Assembly (NCBI GenBank): GCA_963580455.1
Contig: OY756960.1
Span: 1,736,001-1,800,000, forward strand
Reading direction: 5' to 3'
DNA length: 64,000 nt
From: Euonymus europaeus
Lineage: Eukaryota; Streptophyta; Magnoliopsida; Celastrales; Celastraceae
Shown here: positions 11,601 through 24,080 of the stretch, one piece after another
Position numbering within the stretch: the stretch's first letter is position 1
Layout: each line of letters opens with the position of its first letter
Notes under the pieces: generated by a model
What the model saw: only the letters and a program-made list of their open reading frames with translations
Database searches by the model: none
What the model was told of the DNA's origin: nothing
Made by a program: the position numbers and the translations under genes

Positions 11601-13671
11601 CAGAACTCGTGGCTAGTAGGTCTCGTTTCCCCTAGTTAGCCGCGAAATGTGGTTTCTTTGCGTAAACGGTTTCATCAATATCCGTTGACTCCGAGTTCTG
11701 AATTCGGTGATTTTTAGCTTGATTTCACACTACTTTTCGAGCTCTACAATCCTGGTATTTCTGTTTTTGATTTCAGAACTCGTGGCTAGTAGGTCTCGTT
11801 TCCTCTAGTTAGGCGCGAAATGTGGTTTCTTTGTGTAAACGGTTTTCTCAGTATCCGTTGACTCCGAGTTCTGAATTCGGTGATTTTTTGATTGATTTCA
11901 CACTACTTTTCGAGCTCTACAATCCTGGTATTTCTGTTTTTGATTTCAGAACTCGTGGCTAGTAGGTCTCGTTTCCTCCAGTTAGCCGCGAAAAGTGGTT
12001 TCTTTGCGTAAACGGTTTTCTCAGTATCCGTTGACTCCGAGTTCTGAATTCGGTGATTTTTAGCTTGATTTCACACTACTTTTCGAGCTCTACAATCCTG
12101 GAGTTTCGATTTTTGATTTCAGAACTCGTGGCTAATAGGTCTCGTTTCCCCTAGTTAGCCGCGAAATGTGGTTTCTTTGCGTAAACGGTTTCCTTAATAT
12201 CCGTTGACTCCGAGTTCTGAATTCGGTGATTTTTAGCTCGATTTCACACTAATTTTGGAGCTCTACAATCCTGGCATTTCGGTTTTTGATTTCAGAACTC
12301 GTGGCTAGTAGGTCTCGTTTCCCCTAGTTGGCCGCGAAATATGGTTTCTTTGCGTAAACGGTTTCTTGAATATCCGTTGACTCCGAGTTCTGAATTCGGT
12401 GATTTTTAGCTTGATTTCACACTACTTTTCGAGCTCTACAATCCTGGAGTTTCTGTTTTTGATTTCAGAACTCGTGGCTAATAGGTCTCGTTTCCCCTAG
12501 TTGGCCGCGAAATATGGTTTCTTTGCGTAAACGGTTTCTTCAATATCCGTTGACTCCGAGTTCTGAATTCGGTGATTTTTAGCTTGATTTCACACTACTT
12601 TTCGAGCTCTACAATCCTGGCATTTCTGTTTTTGATTTCAGAACTCGTGGCTAGTAGGTCTCGTTTCGTCCAGTTAGTCGCGAAATGTGGTTTCTTTGCG
12701 TAAACAGTTTTCTCAGTATCCGTTGACTCCGAGTTCTGAATTCGGTGATTTTTAGCTTGATTTCACACTACTTTTCGAGCTCTACAATCCTGGAGTTTCG
12801 GTTTTTGATTTCAGAACTCGTGGCTAGTAGGTCTCCTTTCCCCTAGTTAGCCGCGAAATGTCGTTTCTTTGCGTAAACGGTTTCCTCAATATCCGTTGAC
12901 TCCGAGTTCTGAATTCGGTGATTTTTAGCTTGATTTCACACTACTTTTCGAGCTCTAAAATCCTGGCATTTCGGTTTTTGATTTCAGAACTTGTAGCTAG
13001 TAGGTCTCGTTTCTCCTAGTTAGCCGCGAAATGTGATTTCTTTGGGTAAACGGTTTCCTCAATATCCATTGACTCCGAGTTTTGAATTCGGTGATTTTTA
13101 GCTTGATTTCACACTATTTTTCGAGCTCTACAATCCTGGCATTTCGGTTTTTGATTTCAGAACTCGTGGCTAGTAGGTCTCGTTTCCCCTAGTTGGCCGC
13201 AAAATGTGGTTTCCTTGCGTAAACGGTTTTCTCAATATCCGTTGACTCCGAGTTTTGAATTCAGTGATTTTTAGCTTGATTTCACACTACTTTTCGAGCT
13301 CTACAATCCTGGAGTTTCGGTTATTGATTTTAGAACTCGTGGCTAGTAGGTCTCGTTTACCCTAGTTAGCCGCGATATGTGGTTTCTTTGCGTAAACGGT
13401 TTTCTCAATATCCGTTGACTCCGAGTTCTAAATTCGGTGCTTTTTAGCATGATTTCACACTACTTTTCGAGCTCTACAATCCTGGAGTTTTGGTTTTTGA
13501 TTTCAGAACTCGTGGCCAGTAGGTCTCGTTTGCCCTAGTTAGCCGGGAAATGTGGTTTCTTTGCGTAAACGGTTTCATCAATATCCGTTGACTCCGAGTT
13601 CTGAATTCGGTGATTTTTAGCTTGATTTCACACTACTTTTCGAGCTCTACAATCCTGGTATTTCTGTTTTT
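8655..13671 (+). repeat. HOR block A, 30-monomer copy 2 (29 monomers kept)
   Basis: Monomer by monomer this repeats 3,465-8,481, up to the acttgtagctag unit at 12,980. The last three monomers (13,153-13,671: gagttttgaattcagtga, gtttaccctag with gcgatatg, gtttgccctag) instead match those at 5,363-5,881. Block A then ends abruptly against a 172-bp monomer of a different type at 13,672. This looks like a recombination breakpoint in which the register changed by 15 monomers just before the block boundary. Confidence 0.88.
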
Positions 13672-13843
13672 GATTTCAGAACTCGTGGCTAGTAGGTCTC
13701 GTTCCCCTAGTTAGCCGCGAAATGTGGTTTCTTTGGGTAAACGGTTTCCTCAATATCCGTTGACTCCGAGTTCTGAATTCGGTGATTTTTAGCTTGATTT
13801 CACACTAATTTTCGAGCTCTACAATCCTAGAATTTCGGTTTTT
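13672..13843 (+). repeat. 172-bp monomer at the block A/B boundary
   Basis: This is the first unit of a new type. It has ctcgttcccctag (one T lost from the run at monomer 31-33, near 13,701), followed by tttgggtaaacggtttcctc and ctaattttcg. Every monomer start is displaced by one base from here on. The combination with tttggg is unusual, since most other 172-bp units carry aaatggtttcatc. Confidence 0.9.
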
Positions 13844-15398
13844 GATTTCAGAACTCGTGGCTAGTAGGTCTCGTTCCCCTAGTTAGCCGCGAAATGTGGT
13901 TTCTTTGCGTAAATGGTTTCATCAATATCCGTTGACTCCGAGTTCTGAATTCGGTGATTTTTAGCTTGATTTTACACTACTTTTCGAGCTCTACAATCCT
14001 GGTATTTCTGTTTTTGATTTCAGAACTCGTGGCTAGTAGGTCTCGTTTCCTCTAGTTAGCCGCGAAATGTGGTTTCTTTGCGTAAACGGTTTTCTCAGTA
14101 TCCGTTGACTCCGAGTTTTGAATTCGATGATTTTTAGCTTGATTTCACACTACTTTTCGAGCTCAACAATCCTGGCATTTCGGTTTATGATTTCAGAACT
14201 CGTGGCTAGTAGGTCTAGTTTCCCCTAGTTGGCAGCGAAATGTGGTTTCCTTGCGTAAACGGTTTTCTCAATATCCGTTGAGTTCGAGTTCTGAATTCGG
14301 CGCTTTTTAGCTTGATTTCACACTACTTTTCGAGCTCTACAAACCTGGAGTTTCGGTTTTTGATTTCAGAACTCGTGGCAAGTAGGTCTCGTTTCCCCTA
14401 GTAAGCCGGGAAATGCGGTTTCTTTGCGTAAACGGTTTTCTCAATATCCGTTGACTCCGGGTTCTGAATTCGGTGATTTTTAACTTCATTTCACAATAAT
14501 TTTCGAGCTCTACAATCCTGGAATTTCGGTTTTTGATTTCAGAACTCGTGGCTAGTAGGTCTCGTTTCCCCTAGTTAGCCGGGAAATGTGGTTTCTTTGC
14601 GTAAACGGTTTCAGCAATATCCGTTGACTCCGAGTTCTGAATTCGGTGATTTTTAGCTTGATTTCACACTACTTTTCGAGCTCTACAATCCTGGTATTTC
14701 TGTTTTTGATTTTAGAACTCGCGGCTAGTAGGTCTCGATTCCTCTAGTTAGCCGCGAAATGTGGTTTCTTTGCGTAAACGGTTTTCTCAGTATCCGTTGA
14801 CTCCGAGTTCTGAATTCGGTGATTTTTAGCTTGATTTCACACTACTTTTCGAGCTCTACAATCCTGGCATTTCGGTTTATGATTTCAGAACTCGTGGCTA
14901 GTAGGTCTCGTTTCCCCTAGTTGGCAGCGAAATGTGGTTTCCTTGCGTAAACGGTTTTCTCAATATCCGATGACTCCGAGTTCTGAATTCGGTGATTTTT
15001 AGCTTGTTTCACACTACTTCTCGAGCTCTGCAATCCTGGCATTTCGGTTTTTGATTTCAGAACTCGTGGCTAGTAGGTCTCGTTTCACCTAGTTGGCCGC
15101 GAAATGTTGTTTCCTTGCGTAAACGGTTTTCTCAATATCCGTTGACTTCGAGTTCTGAATTCGGTGATTTTTAGCTTGGTTTCACACTACTTTTCGAGCT
15201 CTACAATCTTGGTGTTTCGGTTTTTGATTTCAGAACTCTTGGCTAGTAGGTCTCGTTTCCCCTAGTTAGCCGCGAAATGTGGTTTCTTTGGGTAAACGGT
15301 TTCCTCAATATCCGTTGACTCCGAGTTCTGAATTCGGTGATTTTTAGCTTGATTTCACACTAATTTTCGAGCTCTACAATCCTGGAATTTCGGTTTTT
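13844..15398 (+). repeat. HOR block B, 9-monomer copy 1 (1,555 bp)
   Basis: The order is: a 172-bp unit with aaatggtttcatc, then cctctag with gaattcgatga and gctcaacaatcc, ggtctagttt with ttggcagcg and gagttcgag, ggcaagtagg with gtaagccggg and cttcatttcacaataa, a gtttcagcaat unit, gctagtaggtctcgattcc, ttggcagcg with ccgatgactcc, tttcacctag with cttggtttcac, and cttggctag with tttggg. The next unit at 15,399 restarts the series. The length is 9 x 173 minus 2, from the lost T near 13,871 and a lost A near 15,006 (agcttgtttcac). Nine-monomer HORs of the same make-up recur after 43 kb. Confidence 0.88.
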
Positions 15399-16608
15399 GA
15401 TTTCAGAACTCGTGGCTAGTAGGTCTCGTTCCCCTAGTTAGCCGCGAAATGTGGTTTCTTTGCGTAAATGGTTTCATCAATATCCGTTGACTCCGAGTTC
15501 TGAATTAGGTGATTTTTAGCTTGATTTTACACTACTTTTCGAGCTCTACAATCCTGGTATTTCTGTTTTTGATTTCAGAACTCGTGGCTAGTAGGTCTCG
15601 TTTCCTCTAGTTAGCCGCGAAATGTGGTTTCTTTGCGTAAACGGTTTTCTCAGTATCCGTTGACTCCGAGTTCTGAATTCGATGATTTTTAGCTTGATTT
15701 CACACTACTTTTCGAGCTCAACAATCCTGGCATTTCGGTTTATGATTTCAGAACTCGTGGCTTGTAGGTCTAGTTTCCCCTAGTTGGCAGCGAAATGTGG
15801 TTTCCTTGCGTAAACGGTTTTCTCAATATCCGTTGAGTTCGAGTTCTGAATTCGGCGCTTTTTAGCTTGATTTCACACTACTTTTCGAGCTCTACAAACC
15901 TGGAGTTTCGGTTTTTGATTTCAGAACTCGTGGCAAGTAGGTCTCGTTTCCCCTAGTATGGCGGGAAATGTGGTTTCTTTGCGTAAACGGTTTTCTCAAT
16001 ATCCGTTGACTCCGGGTTCTGAATTCGGTGATTTTTAGCTTCATTTCACAATAATTTTCGAGCTCTACAATCCTGGAATTTCGGTTTTTGATTTCAGAAC
16101 TCGTGGCTAGTAGGTCTCGTTTCCCCTAGTTAGCCGGGAAATGTGGTTTCTTTGCGTAAACGGTTTCATCAATATCCGTTGACTCCGAGTTCTGAATTCG
16201 GTGATTTTTAGCTTGATTTCACACTACTTTTCGAGCTCTACAATCCTGGTATTTCTGTTTTTGATTTCAGAACTCGCGGCTAGTAGGTCTCGATTCCTCT
16301 AGTTAGCCGCGAAATGTGGTTTCTTTGCGTAAACGGTTTTCTCAGTATCCGTTGACTCCGAGTTCTGAATTCGGTGATTTTTAGCTTGATTTCACACTAC
16401 TTTTCGAGCTCTACAATCCTGGCATTTCGGTTTTTGATTTCAGAACTCGTGGCTAGTAGGTCTCGTTTCCACTAGTTGGCAGCGAAATGTGGTTTCCTTG
16501 CGTAAACGGTTTTCTCAATATCCGATGACTCCGAGTTCTGAATTCGGTGATTTTTAGCTTGATTTCACACTACTTTTCGAGCTCTGCAATCCTGGCATTT
16601 CGGTTTTT
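15399..16608 (+). repeat. HOR block B, 9-mer copy 2 (first 7 monomers)
   Basis: The first seven monomers of the preceding 9-mer repeat in order, including the 172-bp leader, ggtctagttt with ttggcagcg, ggcaagtagg with cttcatttcacaataa, and ccgatgactcc with gctctgcaatcc. From 16,609 the sequence switches to ttggccgcaaaatg with ccctgcg, a unit of block C. Differences from copy 1 include gtaggtctag preceded by ctt, and gtatggcggg for gtaagccggg. Confidence 0.87.
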
Positions 16609-18340
16609 GATTTCAGAACTCGTGGCTAGTAGGTCTCATTTCCCCTAGTTGGCCGCAAAATGTGGTTTCCCTGCGTAAACGGTTTTCTCAATATCCGTTG
16701 ACTCCGAGTTCTGAATTCGGTGATTTTTAGCTTGATTTCACACTATTTTTCGAGCTCTAGAATCCTGGAGTTTCGGTTTTTGATTTTAGAACTCGTGGCT
16801 AGTAGGTCTCGTTTCCCCTAGTTGGCCGCGAAATGTGGTTTCTTTGCTTAAACGGTTTTCTCAATATCCGTTGACTCCGAGTTCTGAATTCGGTGATTTT
16901 TAGCTTGGTTTCACACTACTTTTCGAGCTCTACAATCTTGGTGTTTCGGTTTTTGATTTCAGAACTCGTGGCCAGTAGGTCTCGTTTCCCCTAGTTAGCC
17001 ACGAATTGTGGTTTCTTTGCGTAAACGGTTTTCTCAATATCCGTTGACTCCGAGTTCTGAATTCGGTGATTTTTAGCTTGATTTCACACTACTTTTCGAG
17101 CTCTACAATCCTGGAGTTTCGGTTTTTGATTTCAGAACTCGTGGCCAGTAGGTCTCGTTTCCCCTAGTTAGCCGGGAAATGTGGTTTCTTTGCGTAAACG
17201 GTTTTCTCAATATCCGTTGACTCCGAGTTCTGAATTCGGTGATTTTTAGCTTGATTTCACACTACTTTTCGAGCTCTACAATCCTGGAGTTTCGGTTTTT
17301 GATTTTAGAACTCGTGGCTAGTAGGTCTCGTTTCCTTTAGTTAGCCGCGAAATGTGGTTTCTTTGCGTAAACGGTTTTCTCAATATCCGTTGACTCCGAG
17401 TTCTGAATTCGGCGCTTTTTAGCTTGATTTCACACTACTTTTCGAGCTCTACAATCCTAAATTTTCGGTTTTTGATTTCAGAACTCGTGGCCAGTAGGTC
17501 TCGTTTCCCCTAGTTAGCCGGGAAATGTGGTTTCTTTGCGTAAACGGTTTTCTCAATATCCGTTGACTCCGAGTTCTGAATTCGGTGATTTTTAGCTTGG
17601 TTTCACACTACTTTTCGAGCTCTACAATCTTGGTGTTTCGGTTTTCGATTTCAGAACTCGTGGCCAGTAGGTCTCGTTTCCCCTAGTTAGCCGGAAAATG
17701 TGGTTTCCTTGCGTAAACGGTTTTCTCAATATCCGTTGAGTTCGAGTTCTGAATTCGGTGATTTTTAGCTTGGTTTCACACTACTTTTCGAGCTCTACAA
17801 TCTTGGTGTTTCGGTTTTTGATTTCAGAACTCTTGGCTAGTAGGTCTCGTTTCCCCTAGTTAGCCGCGAAATGTGGTTTCTATGGGTAAACGGTTTCCTC
17901 AATATCCGTTGACTCCGAGTTCTGAATTCGGTGATTTTTAGCTTGATTTCACACTATTTTTCGAGCTCTACAATCCTGGCATTTCGGTTTTTGATTTCAG
18001 AACTCGTGGCTAGTAGTTCTCGTTTCCCCTAGTTGGCCGCAAAATGTGGTTTCCCTGCGTAAACGGTTTTCTCAATATCCGTTGACTCCGAGTTCTGAAT
18101 TCGGTGATTTTTAGCTTGATTTCACACTATTTTTCGAGCTCTACAATCCTGGAGTTTCGGTTTTTGATTTTAGAACTCGTGGCTAGTAGGTCTCGTTTCC
18201 CCTAGTTGGCCGCGAAATGTGGTTTCTTTGCTTAAACGGTTTTCTCAATATCCGTTGACTCCGAGTTCTGAATTCGGTGATTTTTAGCTTGGTTTCACAC
18301 TACTTTTCGAGCTCTACAATCTTGGTGTTTCGGTTTTTGA
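16609..18340 (+). repeat. 8-monomer spacing at the start of block C
   Basis: The series ttggccgcaaaatg with ccctgcg, then ttggccgcg with tttgcttaaac, then cttggtttcac with cttggtgtttcgg begins near 16,609 and again near 17,993. The ccctgcg markers (16,669 and 18,053) are 1,384 bp apart, exactly eight monomers. The interval holds ccacgaattgtgg, cctttag/ggcgc and cctaaattttcgg units seen again further on. Confidence 0.75.
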
Positions 18341-18829
18341 TTTCAGAACTCGTGGCCAGTAGGTCTCGTTTCCCCTAGTTAGCCGGGAAATGTGGTTTCT
18401 TTGCGTAAACGGTTTCATCAATATCCGTTGACTCCGAGTTCTGAATTCGGTGATTTTTAGCTTGATTTCACACTACTTTTCGAGCTCTACAATCCTGGTA
18501 TTTCTGTTTTTGATTTCAGAACTCGCGGCTAGTAGGTCTCGATTCCTCTAGTTAGCCGCGAAATGTGGTTTCTTTGCGTAAACGGTTTTCTCAGTATCCG
18601 TTGACTCCGAGTTCTGAATTCGGTGATTTTTAGCTTGATTTTACACTACTTTTCGAGCTCTACAATCCTGGCATTTCGGTTTATGATTTCAGAACTCGTG
18701 GCTAGTAGGTCTCGTTTCCCCTAGTTGGCAGCGAAATGTGGTTTCCTTGCGTAAACGGTTTTCTCAATATCCGATGACTCCGAGTTCTGAATTCGGTGAT
18801 TTTTAGCTTGATTTCACACTATTTTTCGA

Positions 18830-19060
18830 GCTCAACAATCCTGGCATTTCGGTTTATGATTTCAGAACTCGTGGCTTGTAGGTCTAGTTTCCCCTAGTTG
18901 GCAGCGAAATGTGGTTTCCTTGCGTAAACGGTTTTCTCAATATCCGTTGAGTTCGAGTTCTGAATTCGGCGCTTTTTAGCTTGATTTCACACTACTTTTC
19001 GAGCTCTACAAACCTGGAGTTTCGGTTTTTGATTTCAGAACTCGTGGCAAGTAGGTCTCG
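18830..19060 (+). repeat. Displaced fragment of the block B HOR
   Basis: A run with gctcaacaatcc, ggcttgtaggtctag, ttggcagcg, gagttcgag, ggcgc and caaacctggag lies inside block C. It matches the run around 15,761, including the rare cttgtaggtctag pair. The distance between the markers (15,761 to 18,875) is 3,114 bp, exactly 18 monomers or two 9-mers. This is a piece of HOR B copied or left behind in block C. Confidence 0.75.
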
Positions 19061-20068
19061 TTTCCCCTAGTTGGCCGCAAAATGTGGTTTCCTTGCGTAA
19101 ACGGTTTTCTCTATATCCGTTGACTTCGAGTTCTGAATTCGGTGATTTTTAGCTTGATTTCACACTACTTTTCGAGCTCTACAATCCTGGAGTTTCGGTT
19201 TTTGATTTTAGAACTCGTGGCTAGTAGGTCTCGTTTCCCCTAATTAGGCGCGAAATGTGGTTTCTTTGCGTAAACGGTTTTCTCAATATCCGTTGACTCC
19301 GAGTTCTGAATTCGGTGATTTTTAGCTTGATTTCACACTACTTTTCGAGCTCTACAATCCTGGAGTTTCGGTTTTTGATTTCAGAACTCGTGGCCAGTAG
19401 GTCTCGTTTCCCCTAGTTAGCCGGGAAATGTGGTTTATTTGCGTAAACGGTTTTCTCAATATCCGTTGACTCCGAGTTCTGAATTCGGTGATTTTTAGCT
19501 TGATTTCACACTAATTTTCGAGCTCTACAATCGTGGCATTTCGGTTTTTGATTTCAGAACTCGTGGCTAGTAGGTCTCGTTTCCCCTAGTTGGCCGCAAA
19601 ATGTGGTTTCCTTGCGTAAACGGTTTTCTCCATATCTGTTGACTTCGAGTTCTGAATTCGGTGATTTTTAGCTTGATTTCACACTACTTTTCGAGCTCTA
19701 CAATCCTGGAGTTTCGGTTTTTGATTTTAGAACTCGTGGCTAGTAGGTCTCGTTTCCCCTAATTAGGCGCGAAATGTGGTTTCTTTGCGTAAACGGTTTT
19801 CTCAATATCCGTTGACTCCGAGTTCTGAATTCGGTGATTTTTAGCTTGATTTCACACTACTTTTCGAGCTCTACAATCCTGGAGTTTCGGTTTTTGATTT
19901 CAGAACTCGTGGCCAGTAGGTCTCGTTTCCCCTAGTTAGCCGGGAAATGTGGTTTCTTTGCGTAAACGGTTTTCTCAATATCCGTTGACTCCGAGTTCTG
20001 AATTCGGTGATTTTTAGCTTGATTTCACACTAATTTTCGAGCTCTACAATCCTGGAGTTTCGGTTTTT
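19031..20068 (+). repeat. Tandem trimer duplication (2 x 519 bp)
   Basis: Copy 1 (19,031-19,549) and copy 2 (19,550-20,068) share the order ttggccgcaaaatg with gacttcgag, then ctaattaggcgcg, then ccag with gggaaatg. The rare taattaggcg variant occurs at 19,241 and 19,760, 519 bp apart. Small differences exist: ctctatatcc against ctccatatctg, and tttatttgcg against tttctttgcg. The next unit (20,069) is of another type. Confidence 0.85.
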
Positions 20069-23000
20069 GATTTTAGAACTCGTGGCTAGTAGGTCTCGTT
20101 TCCTTTAGTTAGCCGCGAAATGTGGTTTCTTTGCGTAAACGGTTTTCTCAATATCCGTTGACTCCGAGTTCTGAATTCGGCGCTTTTTAGCTTGATTTCA
20201 CACTACTTTTCGAGCTCTACAATCCTAAATTTTCGGTTTTTGATTTCAGAACTCGTGGCCAGTAGGTCTCGTTTCCCCTAGTTAGCCGGGAAATGTGGTT
20301 TCTTTGCGTAAACGGTTTTCTCAATATCCGTTGACTCCGAGTTCTGAATTCGGTGATTTTTAGCTTGGTTTCACACTACTTTTCGAGCTCTACAATCTTT
20401 GTGTTTCGCTTTTTGATTTCAGAACTCGTGGCCAGTAGGTCTCGTTTTCCCTAGTTAGCCGGAAAATGTGGTTTCTTTGCGTAAACGGTTTTCTCAATAT
20501 CCGTTGACTCCGAGTTCTGAATTCGGTGATTTTTAGCTTGATTTCACACTACTTTTCGAGCTCTACAATCCTAGAGTTTCGATTTTTGATTTCAGAACTC
20601 GAGGCCAGTAGGTCTCGTTTCCCCTAGTTAGCGGGGAAATGTGGTTTCTTTGCGTAAACGGTTTCCTCAATATCCGTTGACTCCGAGTTCTGAATTCGGT
20701 GATTTTTAGCTTGATTTCACACTATTTTTCGAGCTCTACAATCCTGGCATTTCGGTTTTTGATTTCAGAACTCGTGGCTAGTAGGTCTCGTTTCCCCTAG
20801 TTGGCCGCAAAATGTGGTTTCCCTGCGTAAACGGTTTTCTCAATATCCGTTGACTCCGAGTTCTGAATTCGTTGATTTTTAGCTTGATTTCACACTACTT
20901 TTCGAGCTCTACAATCCTGGAGTTTCGGTTTTTGATTTTAGAACTCGTGGCTAGTAGGTCTCGTTTCCCCTAGTTGGCCGCGAAATGTGGTTTCTTTGCT
21001 TAAACGGTTTTCTCAATATCCGTTGACTCCGAGTTCTGAATTCGGTGATTTTTAGCTTGGTTTCACACTACTTTTCGAGCTCTACAATCTTGGTGTTTTG
21101 GTTTTTGATTTCAGAACTCGTGGCCAGTAGGTCTCGTTTCCCCTAGTTAGCTGGGAAATGTGGTTTCTTTGCGTAAACGATTTCATCAATATCCGTTGAC
21201 TCCGAGTTCTGAATTCGGTGATTTTTAGCTTGATTTCACACTACTTTTCGAGCTCTACAATCCTGGTATTTCTGTTTTTGATTTCAGAACTCGCGGCTAG
21301 TAGGTCTCGATTCCTCTAGTTAGCCGCGAAATGTGGTTTCTTTGCGTAAACGGTTTTCTCAGTATCCGTTGACTCCGAGTTCTGAATTCGGTGATTTTTA
21401 GCTTGATTTTACACTACTTTTCGAGCTCTACAATCCTGGAATTTCGGTTTATGATTTCAGAACTCGTAGCTAATAGGTCTCGTTTCCCCTAGTTGGCAGC
21501 GAAATGTGATTTCCTTGCGTAAACGGTTTTCTCAATATCCGATGACTCCGAGTTCTGAATTCGGTGATTTTTAGCTTGATTTCACACTACTTTTCGAGCT
21601 CTGCAATCCTGGCATTTCGGTTTTTGATTTCAGAACTCGTGGCTAGTAGGTCTCGTTTCACCTAGTTGGCCGCGAAATGTGGTTTTCTTGCGTAAACGGT
21701 TTTCTCAATATCCGTTGAGTTCGAGTTCTGAATTCGGTGATTTTTAGCTTGGTTTCACACTACTTTTCGAGCTCTACAATCTTGGTGTTTCGGTTTTTGA
21801 TTTCAGAACTCTTGGCTAGTAGGTCTCGTTTCCCCTAGTTAGCCGCGAAATGTGGTTTCTTTGGGTAAACGGTTTCCTCAATATCCGTTGACTCCGAGTT
21901 CTGAATTCGGTGATTTTTAGCTTGATTTCACACTATTTTTCGAGCTCTACAATCCTGGCATTTCGGTTTTTGATTTCAGAACTCGTGGCTAGTAGGTCTC
22001 GTTTCCCCTAGTTGGCCGCAAAATGTGGTTTCCTTGCGTAAACGGTTTTCTCAATATCCGTTGACTTCGAGTTCTGAATTCGGTGATTTTTAGCTTGATT
22101 TCACACTACTTTTCGAACTCTACAATCCTGGAGTTTCGGTTTTTGATTTTAGAACTCGTGGCTAGTAGGTCTTGTTTCCCCTAATTAGCCGCGAAATGTG
22201 GTTTCTTTGCGTAAACGGTTTTCTCAATATCCGTTGACTCCGAGTTCTGAATTCGGTGATTTTTAGCTTGATTTCACACTACTTTTCGAGCTCTACAATC
22301 CTGGAGTTTCGGTTTTTGATTTCGGAACTCGTGGCCAGTAGGTCTCGTTTCCCTTAGTTAGCCGGGAAATGTGGTTTCTTTGCGTAAACGGTTTTCTCAA
22401 TATCCGTTGACTCCGAGTTCTGAATTCGGTGATTTTTAGCTTGATTTCACACTACTTTTCGAGCTCTACAATCCTGGAGTTTCGGTTTTTGATTTTAGAA
22501 CTCGTGGCTAGTAGGTCTCGTTTCCCCTAATTAGCCGCGAAATGTGGTTTCTTTGCGTAAACGGTTTTCTCAATATCCGTTGACTCCGAGTTCTGAATTC
22601 GGTGATTTTTAGCTTGATTTCACACTACTTTTCGAGCTCTACAATCCTGGATTTTCGGTTTTTGATTTTAGAACTCGTGGCTAGTAGGTCTCGTTTCCCC
22701 TAATTAGCCGCGAAATGTGGTTTCTTTGCGTAAACGGTTTTCTCAATATCCGTTGACTCCGAGTTCTGAATTCGGTGATTTTTAGCTTGATTTCACACTA
22801 CTTTTCGAGCTCTACAATCCTGGAGTTTCGGTTTTTGATTTTAGAACTCGTGGCTAGTAGGTCTCGTTTCCCCTAATTAGCCGCGAAATGTGGTTTCTTT
22901 GCGTAAACGGTTTTCTCAATATCCGTTGACTCCGAGTTCTGAATTCGGTGATTTTTAGCTTGATTTCACACTACTTTTCGAGCTCTACAATCCTGGAGTT

Positions 23001-24080
23001 TCGGTTTTTGATTTTAGAACTCGTGGCTAGTAGTTCTCGTTTCCTTTAGTTAGCCGCGAAATGTGGTTTCTTTGCGTAAACGGTTTTCTCAATATCCGTT
23101 GACTCCGAGTTCTGAATTCGGCGCTTTTTAGCTTGATTTCACACTACTTTTCGAGCTCTACAATCCTAAATTTTCGGTTTTTGATTTCAGAACTCGGGGC
23201 CAGTAGGTCTCGTTTCCCCTAGTTAGCCGGGAAATGTGGTTTCTTTGCGTAAACGGTTTTCTCAATATCCGTTGACTCCGAGTTCTGAATTCGGTGATTT
23301 TTAGCTTGGTTTCACACTACTTTTCGAGCTCTACAATCTTGGTGTTTCGGTTTTCGATTTCAGAACTCGTGGCCAGTAGGTCTCGTTTCCCCTAGTTAGC
23401 CGGAAAATGTGGTTTCTTTGCGTAAACGGTTTTCTCAATATCCGTTGATTCCGAGTTCTGAATTCGGTGATTTTTAGCTTGATTTCACACTTCTTTTCGA
23501 GCTCTACAATCCTAGAGTTTCGGTTTTTGATTTCAGAACTCGAGGCCAGTAGGTCTCGTTTCCCCTAGTTAGCGGGGAAATGTGGTTTCTTTGCGTAAAC
23601 GGTTTCCTCAATATCCGTTGACTCCGAGTTCTGAATTCGGTGATTTTTAGCTTGATTTCACACTATTTTTCGAGCTCTACAATCCTGGCATTTCGGTTTT
23701 TGATTTCAGAACTCGTGGCTAGTAGGTCTCGTTTCCCCTAGTTGGCCGCAAAATGTGGTTTCCCTGCGTAAACGGTTTTCTCAATATCCGTTGACTCCGA
23801 GTTCTGAATTCGGGGATTTTTAGCTTGATTTCACACTATTTTTCGAGCTCTACAATCCTGGAGTTTCGGTTTTTGATTTTAGAACTCGTGGCTAGTAGGT
23901 CTCGTTTCCCCTAGTTGGCCGCGAAATGTGGTTTCTTTGCTTAAACGGTTTTCTCAATATCCGTTGACTCCGAGTTCTGAATTCAGTGATTTTTAGCTTG
24001 GTTTCACACTACTTTTCGAGCTCTACAATCTTGGTGTTTCGGTTTTTGATTTCAGAACTCGTGGCCAGTAGGTCTCGTTT
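20069..24080 (+). repeat. 17-monomer repeat (2,941-bp spacing), about 6 monomers shared
   Basis: The run cctttag/ggcgc, cctaaattttcgg with ccag, cttggtttcac, ggaaaatg, cctagagtttcg, cgaggccag with agcggggaaatg, ttggccgca with ccctgcg, and tttgcttaaac covers 20,069 to about 21,140 and recurs from 23,010 to about 24,080. Marker pairs are 20,224/23,165 and 20,630/23,571, both exactly 17 monomers apart. The copies part at a unit that has acgatttcatc in the first and ccacgaattgtgg in the second. Confidence 0.8.
22491..23009 (+). repeat. Three nearly identical adjacent monomers
   Basis: Units starting at 22,491, 22,664 and 22,837 are all of the gattttag/ctaattagccgcg type. The last two appear identical and the first differs by ggattttcgg for ggagtttcgg. 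Most neighbours in the window differ at many positions, so this is local amplification or conversion of a single monomer. Similar runs of this same type lie at 32,348-32,866 and 35,635-36,153. Confidence 0.8.

Noticed and set aside
3465..13671. Near-identical 5.2-kb copies as an assembly duplication
   Set aside because: Not fully excluded, but the copies differ at scattered single bases and their last monomers differ in type, which simple assembly duplication would not produce.
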